A stretch of DNA of 16,475 bases from SIG607 sp045614505 (GTDB lineage: Bacteria > Bacillota > Clostridia > Oscillospirales > Acutalibacteraceae). The notes beneath the pieces are model-generated. The model was given only the letters and a program-made list of their open reading frames with translations. It had not been told where the DNA came from and did no database searches. A program made the translations under genes and the position numbers. Shown here piece by piece: positions 1-6,968 of this stretch. The stretch lies in the NCBI GenBank assembly GCA_045614505.1, contig JAZLDA010000015.1, positions 1-16,475 on the forward strand, in the 5' to 3' direction. Each line of letters begins with the position of its first letter. The first letter of the stretch is position 1.

Positions 1-305
1 GCACTGCCTCCACCAAGTCCTGCGGCGAGAGGAATTCTTTTTTCAATATGTATATCCGCTCCGCTATCTATATTAGCGGCAACAAAAAACAATTTTGCCG
101 CCTTATAACAAATATTGTCTTCTCCGCAAAGAGCAGAGTTATTACAGGTCACATTAATATCCCCGTCATCTCTTCTGTTTATTTTAACGGTATCGTAAAG
201 ACTGACGCTCTGCATTACTGTGTCGAGTAAATGGTAACCGTCGTTTCTCACACCGGTTATATAAAGAGACAGATTAACCTTGGCATAGGCCTTTAAACTA
301 ATCAT
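1..305 (-). CDS. ispE: 4-diphosphocytidyl-2-C-methyl-D-erythritol kinase (IspE), 5' part only
   Basis: Reading leftwards from the ATG at 305, the reverse strand stays open to the window edge, giving 101 residues plus two bases. IspE is the GHMP-family kinase of the MEP isoprenoid pathway. It phosphorylates the 2-hydroxyl of CDP-methylerythritol with ATP in the cytoplasm. The start AKVNLSLYITG (residues 7-17, with conserved Lys9 and Asn11), the DGYHLLDTVMQSVSLYD segment (22-38) and the GHMP glycine-rich ATP loop IPLAAGLGGGS (91-101, at the edge) are all characteristic. The C-terminal roughly 180 residues are outside the window. A GGTGA ribosome-binding site sits four bases before the ATG. The gene is divergent from the ACT/DUF711 operon. 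I see only a poor promoter candidate upstream. Identification is firm despite the truncation. Confidence 0.93.
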   Translation of the reverse strand, partial: MISLKAYAKVNLSLYITGVRNDGYHLLDTVMQSVSLYDTVKINRRDDGDINVTCNNSALCGEDNICYKAAKLFFVAANIDSGADIHIEKRIPLAAGLGGGS

Positions 306-357
306 AAAATCACCACAAAAATATCTTACCACATTTATAAGTTTTTTAAAAGTATTA

Positions 358-386
358 TTTACTTTTATAGGAGATTATGTTATATT
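358..386 (+). promoter_or_regulatory. Sigma-A-type promoter of the ACT/DUF711 operon
   Basis: A TTTACT -35 box (358-363) is followed by a 17-base spacer and a TATATT -10 box (381-386). A TG dinucleotide at 378-379 gives an extended -10. It lies about 30 bases before the ACT-domain start codon, which has an AGAGGTG ribosome-binding site. Predicted by eye; the -35 is only a moderate match. Confidence 0.6.
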
Positions 387-416
387 AATAACAATATTGA
401 TTTAAGAGGTGCTAAA

Positions 417-686
417 ATGAAAATTGTAATTTCAGTAATCGGTAAGGACACAGTGGGTATTCTTGCGGGTGTCTCCAACAAATGTGCCGAGTTCGGAATA
501 AACATTATTGATGTTTCTCAGTCTGTTCTGCAGGATATGTTCTGTATGATAATGATTGGCGACATATCCGGAATGAACATTGATTTTAACAAGTTTGCCG
601 ATATAATGACGGTTTACGGTAAGGAAAAGGGACTTTCCATTCACACAATGCACGAAGATATTTTTAATTCAATGCACAAAATCTAA
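417..686 (+). CDS. ACT-domain protein (UPF0237 family), partner of the DUF711 protein
   Basis: This 89-residue protein is a single ACT domain. The start MKIVISVIGKDTVGILAGVS, then CAEFGINIIDVSQSVLQDMFCMIMIGDIS, shows the beta-alpha-beta-beta-alpha-beta pattern with the Gly-rich DxVGI turn where ACT domains usually bind amino acids. It has no catalytic domain attached, so a small-molecule sensing or regulatory role is the best inference; the ligand is unknown. It matches the small ACT proteins (UPF0237) that precede DUF711/UPF0210 genes in many Firmicutes, and here only nine bases separate its stop from the DUF711 start. A strong AGAGGTG ribosome-binding site lies five bases upstream of the ATG. 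Length is normal for the family. Confidence 0.93.
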   Translation: MKIVISVIGKDTVGILAGVSNKCAEFGINIIDVSQSVLQDMFCMIMIGDISGMNIDFNKFADIMTVYGKEKGLSIHTMHEDIFNSMHKI

Positions 687-695
687 GGTGACAAA

Positions 696-2054
696 ATGAT
701 AGAAACGAAAGACATACTTGAAACTATAACTATGATACAGGAGGAAAATCTTGATATCCGTACGGTTACAATGGGTATCTCCCTTTTTGACTGTATCGAC
801 AGCGATATAGACAAAGCCTGCGACAAGGTTTATAACAAAATCATTGATAAAGCAAGCAGACTTGTCAGTGAATGTGAGGAAATCGAAAAGAAATATGGTA
901 TCCCCATTATCAATAAGCGTATTTCGGTAACCCCCATTGCCCTGCTTCTTGGAGCCTGCGAAGATAAAAATCCCATTAAATTCGCTTTGACCCTTGAAAA
1001 AGCGGCTCAGAAAGTTGGGGTTAACTTTATCGGCGGCTATTCCGCACTTGTGCAAAAGGGCTTTACCGAGGCAGACAGAATTCTTATTGAAAGCATTCCC
1101 GAAGCGCTGAGCGTAACCGAGCATATCTGCTCATCTGTTAACATCGGCTCTACAAAAGCAGGTATCAATATGGATGCCGTTAAAATGATGGGTCAGGCAG
1201 TAAAAAAAGCCGCAGAGCTTACAAAAGACAGAAACTGCATAGGTGCGGCAAAGCTGGTGGTATTCTGCAACGCTCCCGAGGACAACCCCTTTATGGCAGG
1301 CGCATTCCACGGAGTGGGTGAAGCCGACTGTGTAATTAATGTTGGTGTGTCAGGCCCGGGTGTAGTCCGTGCCGCTCTGGCTAAATCAAAGGACCTTGAT
1401 ATAACAGGTGTTGCCGAGCTTATAAAGCGTACTGCCTTCAAGATAACCCGTATGGGTCAGCTTGTGGCGAAGGAGGCTTCAAGCAGACTTGGAGTACCCT
1501 TTGGTATAGTAGATTTATCCCTTGCTCCCACCCCTGCCGTTGGTGACTCGGTTGCATATATCCTTGAAGAAATAGGTCTGGAGTGCTGTGGCTGTACAGG
1601 TACAACAGCCGCACTTGCTATGCTTAACGACGCCGTTAAAAAAGGCGGTGTAATGGCTTCCTCAAAGGTAGGCGGTCTTTCCGGCGCGTTTATTCCTGTT
1701 ACCGAAGACGCCGGAATGATTCACGCCGCAAGTGTCGGCTCACTGACCATTGAAAAGCTGGAAGCAATGACTGCAGTTTGCTCTGTGGGACTTGATATGA
1801 TAAACATCCCCGGGGATACAACCCCTGAGGTTATCTCGGCAATAATAGCCGATGAAGCCGCTATCGGTATGATTAACACAAAAACCACTGCAGTGCGTGT
1901 TATCCCTGCTATCGGCAAAAAAGAGGGTGACTCCCTCTCCTTCGGCGGCCTCTTAGGTGAGGGTCCTGTTATGAAGGTTAACACCGGCTCCCCCGCCAAA
2001 TTCATAAACCGAGGCGGCCAAATCCCCGCCCCCATCCAAAGCCTTAAAAACTAA
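696..2054 (+). CDS. DUF711 (UPF0210) family protein, PFL-like fold
   Basis: This 452-residue protein is a full-length member of the DUF711/UPF0210 family, which has solved structural-genomics structures but no established biochemical activity. Recognisable family segments are IRTVTMGISLFDCIDSD near residue 22, the Gly-rich FIGGYSALVQKGFT near 111, FMAGAFHGVGEADCVINVGVSGPGVV around 200-225, and the C-terminal GGLLGEGPVMKV. Conserved cysteines occur around 290-295 (LECCGCTG). The fold is reported to resemble glycyl-radical enzymes such as pyruvate formate-lyase. I see no signal peptide or membrane segment, so it should be cytoplasmic. Its AAGGTGA ribosome-binding site overlaps the ACT gene's stop region, indicating translation from one mRNA. 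Function remains unknown; an ACT-modulated enzyme is an inference from pairing only. Confidence 0.95.
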   Translation: MIETKDILETITMIQEENLDIRTVTMGISLFDCIDSDIDKACDKVYNKIIDKASRLVSECEEIEKKYGIPIINKRISVTPIALLLGACEDKNPIKFALTLEKAAQKVGVNFIGGYSALVQKGFTEADRILIESIPEALSVTEHICSSVNIGSTKAGINMDAVKMMGQAVKKAAELTKDRNCIGAAKLVVFCNAPEDNPFMAGAFHGVGEADCVINVGVSGPGVVRAALAKSKDLDITGVAELIKRTAFKITRMGQLVAKEASSRLGVPFGIVDLSLAPTPAVGDSVAYILEEIGLECCGCTGTTAALAMLNDAVKKGGVMASSKVGGLSGAFIPVTEDAGMIHAASVGSLTIEKLEAMTAVCSVGLDMINIPGDTTPEVISAIIADEAAIGMINTKTTAVRVIPAIGKKEGDSLSFGGLLGEGPVMKVNTGSPAKFINRGGQIPAPIQSLKN

Positions 2055-2064
2055 ATACTAAATT

Positions 2065-2097
2065 AAAAACCTGCAATCATAATGATTGCAGGTTTTT
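2065..2097. terminator. Shared bidirectional terminator between DUF711 and PBP1A genes
   Basis: A perfect 16-base inverted repeat (2065-2080 and 2082-2097) has one central base and flanking A and T runs, so either strand yields a GC-containing stem followed by U residues. It lies between the stop codons of two convergent genes. Confidence 0.9.
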
Positions 2098-2104
2098 GTA
2101 TTTA

Positions 2105-4423
2105 CTATGGTGTTGCGGAGGATGAGGGTCTTGAGGAAATGTTAGGGATAATACCCGAACTTGAGTTACCTTCGGAGGAGCTGCCCTCGCTGGATGACTC
2201 GTCGCCCTCTTCTTCCTCAGGCTCCAGTACAATCAGTCCCGTTACCTTTCCTCTGACTACACCGCTCTTGCCCGAGAAGGTATTACTGTTACCCGAAATG
2301 GGACCAAGCAATGTTCCGCCGTGATGGGAGCAGGTTGGCAGGTAGCTGTTTTTATAATATCCGACTTCCTTAGAAGTACAGTTTGTAGTGGCAAGCAGAC
2401 CTGTTTCTGCACAGTAGTAACGCTTGCTCACGTATTTGCTGTCCGTAAACTTCTTTGCTTCAAGACCTTTGTGGATGTCGCTCATAACTGCGCCCCACAT
2501 TCTCTGGGCAATGGTGGAGGAATTGATGGTGTAGTTATTGTCATAACCTGTCCAGCAAGAAGCAACATAATAGGGTGAGCCGCCTACAAACCACAAATCT
2601 CTTGTGTTGTTGGAGGTACCCGTTTTGGCGTAAATCTTCATATTTCTGATATAGCCCGAAGCTCCTCGTCCTGTACCGCTGCCGCCGTATACAACGTTTC
2701 TGAGCATATAGTTCATTACGGTTGCGGTGTCTTCACTTATTGCCTGAACACCGTTCTCGTCATAGTCGAGAATTACGTTACCCTTCATATCGGTAACATA
2801 ATGGTATGTTGTAGGCTCATGATAAACGCCTAAATTACCGAAAATAGCGTAGGCTGCGGCAGATTGTGTAGTAGTGAGACCGCCGTTGGTACCGCCCATA
2901 CCCAGAGGCGCAAGGTTAGCGTCCTCGCTGGTCAGCGAAGTGCAGCCTAAAGTGTTTTTAAGGAAATCATAAGACACCTGAGGCCTGATATCATTAACAA
3001 GATAGGTGGGTATGGTATTTACCGAATATTCAAGGGCAAAATGAGCAGTAATATAACCCTTATTTCCGCCGTACCAGTTATTTGGTGCCCAACTGCCGAA
3101 TTTTCTGCGGTTATCGTTAACTGCCGAAGAATAGGTGATAATATTCTTTTCAATTGCCTGAGAATAAGCGGCAATGGGCTTCATTGTAGAACCGGGCTGG
3201 CGAACAGCCATAGTAGCACGGTTAAAGCCACGGTTGGTGGTCTTCTCACCTATACCGCCTGCAACGCCTAAAATATGGCCCTCATAGTCCATAACGGTAA
3301 TAGCGCCCTGCAGGGTTTCGCCGTGAGATTTAAGTCCGTAAGTTTTAACATTGGAAAACACCTCTTCACAGCGTTCCTGAATGTCCATATCTACGGAAGC
3401 ATAAATCTGGTATCCGTTATTATAGAACATAATGGACGCGTCGTCCTCACTGCAGTTATAAAGGGTCTGCAGGTCTGAGATTACGTCATCTATAAGTGCA
3501 TCTACAAAGTAGCTGTTAATTTCCACCTGCTTAATGTTTTCGGGGTCGGCAACAACGTTTAATTTTTCAGCCACTGCGCTGTCGTGCTCTTCCTCTGTAA
3601 TATATCCCTGCTCAAGCATAAGAGCAAGCACGGTGTCACGACGCTCTATGGTATTATCGGGGAATCTGTCGGGTCTGTACTTCTCGGGGTTTTTGGTGAT
3701 TCCCGCCAGTGCGGCACATTCCGAAAGGGTTAATTCGCTTACCGGTTTATTAAAGTAATAGTTTGCGGCAACCTCAACACCCGAAATGTTATTCGCCATG
3801 GAAACAACATTCATATAACATTCAAGAATCGTTTCCTTGGAATACTGGGTCTCAAGTCGACGCGCTCTCATTATCTCTCTTATCTTTCTGTCAGGAGTCT
3901 GAGCATCGTCACCTGTAAGGTTTTTGACAAGCTGCTGAGTAATGGTGGAGCCGCCCTGATTAGAAGAATAGAAATGCAGGAAATAGTTTGCAAAGGCGCT
4001 GATAGTACGGCGCCAGTCAACGCCGCCGTGTTTAAAGAAGCGTTTATCCTCAACGGCAACAAAGGCGTCCTTCATATCCTGCGGAATTTCTTCATAAGAC
4101 ACCCATATACGGTTTTCACTGCCGTGAAGCCTCTGGTATTCCACCCATTCTTCACCCTCCTGCACAAATATGGTAGTAGTGCAGTTGAGTTTAAGTTCAT
4201 CAAGGTCAACGACAAAATCGTCGTCAACAAAATTAAATACATAAATAAGGAATCCGCCTACACCCAAACAGAAAACCATAACGCAAACCAAGAAGAAAGC
4301 AAGAAGACTGCGCAGAATTTTTACTTTTGCACTCTTTTTTACCTTTCTCTTATTTCCCTTACGGTTATTATTTCGGTAGGAGTTTAAATCAAAAATTTTG
4401 TCTTTTTTACGTTTATTACTCAT
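2105..4423 (-). CDS. Class A penicillin-binding protein, PBP1A type (glycosyltransferase/transpeptidase)
   Basis: A bifunctional peptidoglycan synthase of 772 residues. It polymerises lipid II into glycan chains and cross-links the stem peptides outside the membrane. A Lys/Arg-rich cytoplasmic tail is followed by a membrane anchor at about 36-63. The GT51 glycosyltransferase follows, with EDKRFFKHGG (catalytic Glu125) and GGSTITQQLVKNL. The transpeptidase domain shows all three motifs: STMK (Ser412 nucleophile, Lys415), SVN (467-469) and KTGT (600-603). A Cys-containing region (YCAETGLL, PTCSHHGG) and a low-complexity Glu/Ser tail end the protein. The frame remains open to an ATG at 4480, but 4423 is preferred: it has GGAGGG about 11 bases upstream, the next residues are the usual basic tail, and a promoter at 4483-4488 would begin transcription downstream of 4480. 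It converges on DUF711. Confidence 0.95.
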   Translation of the reverse strand: MSNKRKKDKIFDLNSYRNNNRKGNKRKVKKSAKVKILRSLLAFFLVCVMVFCLGVGGFLIYVFNFVDDDFVVDLDELKLNCTTTIFVQEGEEWVEYQRLHGSENRIWVSYEEIPQDMKDAFVAVEDKRFFKHGGVDWRRTISAFANYFLHFYSSNQGGSTITQQLVKNLTGDDAQTPDRKIREIMRARRLETQYSKETILECYMNVVSMANNISGVEVAANYYFNKPVSELTLSECAALAGITKNPEKYRPDRFPDNTIERRDTVLALMLEQGYITEEEHDSAVAEKLNVVADPENIKQVEINSYFVDALIDDVISDLQTLYNCSEDDASIMFYNNGYQIYASVDMDIQERCEEVFSNVKTYGLKSHGETLQGAITVMDYEGHILGVAGGIGEKTTNRGFNRATMAVRQPGSTMKPIAAYSQAIEKNIITYSSAVNDNRRKFGSWAPNNWYGGNKGYITAHFALEYSVNTIPTYLVNDIRPQVSYDFLKNTLGCTSLTSEDANLAPLGMGGTNGGLTTTQSAAAYAIFGNLGVYHEPTTYHYVTDMKGNVILDYDENGVQAISEDTATVMNYMLRNVVYGGSGTGRGASGYIRNMKIYAKTGTSNNTRDLWFVGGSPYYVASCWTGYDNNYTINSSTIAQRMWGAVMSDIHKGLEAKKFTDSKYVSKRYYCAETGLLATTNCTSKEVGYYKNSYLPTCSHHGGTLLGPISGNSNTFSGKSGVVRGKVTGLIVLEPEEEEGDESSSEGSSSEGNSSSGIIPNISSRPSSSATP

Positions 4424-4479
4424 AATAAAAATTTCCCTCCCAGGGTTGAGCAAATAAGTGGCAGACTTACCACTGTACA

Positions 4480-4491
4480 CATATTATACCA
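4480..4491 (-). promoter_or_regulatory. Extended -10 promoter of the PBP1A gene
   Basis: On the reverse strand TGG-TATAAT places a consensus -10 at 4483-4488 with a TG extension. No good -35 is present at 17 bases, as is common for extended -10 promoters. The expected start of transcription, near 4476, leaves a leader of about 50 bases before the ATG at 4423. Confidence 0.65.
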
Positions 4492-4579
4492 CAAATTTTG
4501 GAAAAGTGTATTACAATTTTTTAATAATTAGTAACTTAATGCACATAATAGTAACAAAATAAACCTTTCGGGAGCTATT

Positions 4580-4864
4580 ATGAAGAACAAACTTCTTATA
4601 CTTGCAGTTGTAATCTGCCTTACAGTACTGGTTGTGCTCGCTTCGTTTATAAGCGTTATGGCGAATGAAAATGAAGAGAAAGCCGTGATTTTAAAGGAGC
4701 ATAACGGCAGTGTGGCACTCTTTCGCGGGAAGGAAATAATTAAGCTTTATGACGAAATTGTTATTTCCGTACTTCCCGAAAGTGACAGAGAATTGCTTAA
4801 AAACGGTATAGTTATTGAAAGCGAAGAACAGCTCAATTCAATTATTGAAGATTATGACGGATAA
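4580..4864 (+). CDS. Small membrane-anchored protein with a BofC-like C-terminal domain
   Basis: A 94-residue protein with one N-terminal hydrophobic segment (residues 4-27, uncleaved anchor or signal peptide) and a short domain outside the membrane. The domain pattern ILKEHNGSVALFRG, then DEIVISVLPESDRELLKNGIVI and EEQLNSIIEDYDG, resembles the C-terminal domain of BofC. BofC is the intermembrane-space regulator that restrains the SpoIVB protease and so pro-sigma-K processing in Bacillus. This protein lacks the BofC N-terminal domain, so an equivalent role cannot be assumed; many Clostridia carry such short versions. A GGGAG ribosome-binding site lies six bases before the ATG. The next gene starts 31 bases downstream on the same strand, with no terminator between, so the two are probably cotranscribed. 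The similarity is judged from memory of the family. Confidence 0.7.
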   Translation: MKNKLLILAVVICLTVLVVLASFISVMANENEEKAVILKEHNGSVALFRGKEIIKLYDEIVISVLPESDRELLKNGIVIESEEQLNSIIEDYDG

Positions 4865-4895
4865 GCTCTTGCAAAAGATAAAATAAACAGTTATA

Positions 4896-5474
4896 ATGAG
4901 TATATATCTATCAAAGGATGTGTACGGTTTGGAAAGTAATGCAATATCTGCAGGTGTGGGAAGTCTTATAAGCACCGCTGAAATCAAGGTGCTTATTTGT
5001 TATGTTATAAGCGGTGTAAATTCACCCGTTCCGGGCAAACAGCTTGCTAATCTTCTTAATATTGAAGGAATTGCCAACTATTTTGAGGTAATGGAAGCGT
5101 ATGACGCACTGCTGAATGCAGGAAACCTGACCTATAACGAAAATGACGATACCTACAATGTAACAGAGGTTGGTGCAGCCGCCGCAGATACTCTCAAAAC
5201 AATTCTCCCCTTTACTATTAAGGAAAAAGCTTTTGCTCTAACTCTTAAAATGATTGCAAGGCTTAAAAATGCAAAGGAAACAAGAATTGAAACAGTAAAG
5301 GAAAACGGCTTTATGTATATTATTTGCTCGGCTGTTGAAAACGGAGCAGACCTGATGAGCGTTAAATTAATGGTAACAGATGAAACTCAGGCTCTTTCCA
5401 TTAAGGAGCGTTTTCTCGATAACCCATCTCTTGTATACACAGGACTTGTTGATTTGCTGACAAGTCATAAATAA
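4896..5474 (+). CDS. DUF4364 family protein, predicted winged-helix
   Basis: The protein is 192 residues from the ATG at 4896. DUF4364 proteins occur in Clostridia and are predicted to begin with a winged-helix fold; no function is established. The segment STAEIKVLICYVISGVNSPVPGKQLANLLNIEGIANYFEVMEAYDALLNAGNLTY looks like a helix-turn-helix plus wing and is followed by DTYNVTEVGAAAADTL, as in small DNA-binding regulators. The C-terminal half is an alpha/beta region. The start is uncertain. The ATG has no visible ribosome-binding site, whereas a TTG at 4929 has AAAGGA ten bases upstream and would give a 181-residue protein starting close to where family members usually start. It is probably cotranscribed with the BofC-like gene. 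Confidence 0.85.
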   Translation: MSIYLSKDVYGLESNAISAGVGSLISTAEIKVLICYVISGVNSPVPGKQLANLLNIEGIANYFEVMEAYDALLNAGNLTYNENDDTYNVTEVGAAAADTLKTILPFTIKEKAFALTLKMIARLKNAKETRIETVKENGFMYIICSAVENGADLMSVKLMVTDETQALSIKERFLDNPSLVYTGLVDLLTSHK

Positions 5475-5478
5475 AGTT

Positions 5479-5505
5479 AAAGCACTTCTTTCGAAGTGCT
5501 TTTTT
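5479..5505. terminator. Terminator shared by DUF4364 and murC genes
   Basis: A ten-base stem (5479-5488 with 5493-5502) closes a TTTC loop and is followed by a T run on the plus strand. On the minus strand the mirror hairpin also ends in T residues. It sits between convergent stop codons at 5474 and 5508. Confidence 0.88.
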
Positions 5506-5507
5506 AA

Positions 5508-6878
5508 TTAAAACTTATCCATAATTTTGTGTGCGGCTTTATAAATGTCTCCGCCGCCCATTGTTATTACAATGTCGCCTTCTTTTGCAGTAATTACAAT
5601 GTAGTCGGCAATATTCTCAAAGCCGTCAATCACCCTTGCGTTAGGGAGTTTTTCGGCAATCTGCTCAGAAGAAATGCCATAGGTATTAACCTCTCTGGAA
5701 CCCATAATAGGTGTTAATACCACCTCGTCAGCAATGGAAAGAGCCTCAATGAATTCATCCTTTAAAAGGGCGGTACGGGAAAAGGTAAAGGGCTGGAAAA
5801 TACAGGTCACCTTTTTATAGGGCAGTGCCTTTGCGGCACTTAAAGTCGCCTTTATTTCAGTGGGATGGTGAGCATAGTCATCAGCCAGCATAAAGCCTCC
5901 GAATTCGCCTAAAAACTCAAAACGTCTGCCTGCACCGGTGAACTGAGCGAGAGCGTCACTTATACCCTCTGCAGGAACTCCCATATCAAAGCAGACAGCA
6001 AATGCGGCAATACCGTTATAAACATTGTGCTTGCCCGGTATGTTCATATCAAGGTGACCTACCTTCTCACCCCTGCAAAATACGTCGAAGGAATATCCCC
6101 TTTTGCCGGATACAATATTTTCTGCATAGTAATCATTACTGCTGTTCATACCGAAGGTAATTACCTTTGCAGTAATACCCTCTGCCGCCTTTAAAGACAA
6201 TGGGTCATCTCCGTTTACAAAGGCAAGCTTTGACATACCGAGAAATTTATGGAAGGAAATCACAAGATTATCCATAGTCTTGAAATAATCAAGGTGGTCG
6301 TTATCAACATTTAAAAGCACCGAAATATCAGGAGACATCTGTAAAAAGGTGTCTACAAACTCACATGCCTCGCAAACCATAGTCTCACTCTTGCCGATTC
6401 TGCCGTTAGAGCCTATAATGGGGAGCTTGCCGCCGATAACCGCTGTAGGATCCATCTTGTTTAAATAAAGAATTTGTGTTATCATAGATGTAACGGAGGT
6501 TTTTCCGTGTGTTCCGCAAACGCCGATAACATTGTCGTAGTACCGAGTCAGTGCACCCAGCAGATGTGAACGCTCCATTGTAGGAATAGAAAGTCTCTGC
6601 GCTTCTTTCAGTTCTGGATTATCCTTAGAGATTGCCGCAGAATAAACCACAAGCTCTGCATTTCTTACATTTTCGGCAAAGTGTCCCATAGTGACAGGAA
6701 TTCCCAATGCCTTTACTCTGCTTAGAGGGTCGCTTTCATTATTGTCAGAGCCAGTGAGGTTATAGCCCTTGTCAAAAAGTATCTGCGCCAGAGGACACAT
6801 TCCGCTGCCGCCGATTCCTATCATATGAATGTTTTTAACTGTGGATAAAATTTTATCTTCTGCACGCAATTCTTTCAT
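5508..6878 (-). CDS. murC: UDP-N-acetylmuramate--L-alanine ligase (MurC)
   Basis: This enzyme adds L-alanine to UDP-MurNAc using ATP, the first amino-acid step of cytoplasmic peptidoglycan precursor synthesis. From the ATG at 6878 it has 456 residues, normal for MurC. The N-terminal UDP-binding Rossmann segment is HMIGIGGSGMCPLA (residues 18-31). The ATP-binding loop is GTHGKTS (122-128), followed by the central-domain signature DNDHLDYF. The C-terminal domain carries DDYAHHPTE (333-341) and FQPFTFSRT. The frame also allows a GTG at 6887, but the CGGTGA that would act as ribosome-binding site for the ATG overlaps that codon, so the ATG is chosen. It is not in the usual mur cluster here; it lies alone between DUF4364 and the divergent cca gene. 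Confidence 0.96.
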   Translation of the reverse strand: MKELRAEDKILSTVKNIHMIGIGGSGMCPLAQILFDKGYNLTGSDNNESDPLSRVKALGIPVTMGHFAENVRNAELVVYSAAISKDNPELKEAQRLSIPTMERSHLLGALTRYYDNVIGVCGTHGKTSVTSMITQILYLNKMDPTAVIGGKLPIIGSNGRIGKSETMVCEACEFVDTFLQMSPDISVLLNVDNDHLDYFKTMDNLVISFHKFLGMSKLAFVNGDDPLSLKAAEGITAKVITFGMNSSNDYYAENIVSGKRGYSFDVFCRGEKVGHLDMNIPGKHNVYNGIAAFAVCFDMGVPAEGISDALAQFTGAGRRFEFLGEFGGFMLADDYAHHPTEIKATLSAAKALPYKKVTCIFQPFTFSRTALLKDEFIEALSIADEVVLTPIMGSREVNTYGISSEQIAEKLPNARVIDGFENIADYIVITAKEGDIVITMGGGDIYKAAHKIMDKF

Positions 6879-6911
6879 TTTGTTCACCGTTTAAATATTT
6901 TAATTTCTTAT

Positions 6912-6940
6912 ATTATATTGCTTTTTAACGAAAAAATAAA
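6912..6940 (-). promoter_or_regulatory. Possible murC promoter
   Basis: A consensus TATAAT -10 lies at 6912-6917 on the reverse strand, with a weak TTTATT at -35 (6935-6940) after 17 bases. The segment is AT-rich, so chance matches are likely and the call is tentative. Confidence 0.4.
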
Positions 6941-6968
6941 CACTTTTTTTAAAATTCGGAGGTGAAAT

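Noticed and set aside
669..1124. Minus-strand open frame of 151 codons
   Set aside because: Entirely antisense to the DUF711 gene, which has clear family identity and a ribosome-binding site.
2082..2324. Plus-strand open frame rich in Ser and Pro
   Set aside because: It is the antisense shadow of the Glu/Ser-rich tail of PBP1A and begins inside the shared terminator; no ribosome-binding site.
6879..6887. GTG start for murC three codons upstream
   Set aside because: It overlaps the GGTGA that serves the ATG at 6878 and has no ribosome-binding site of its own.
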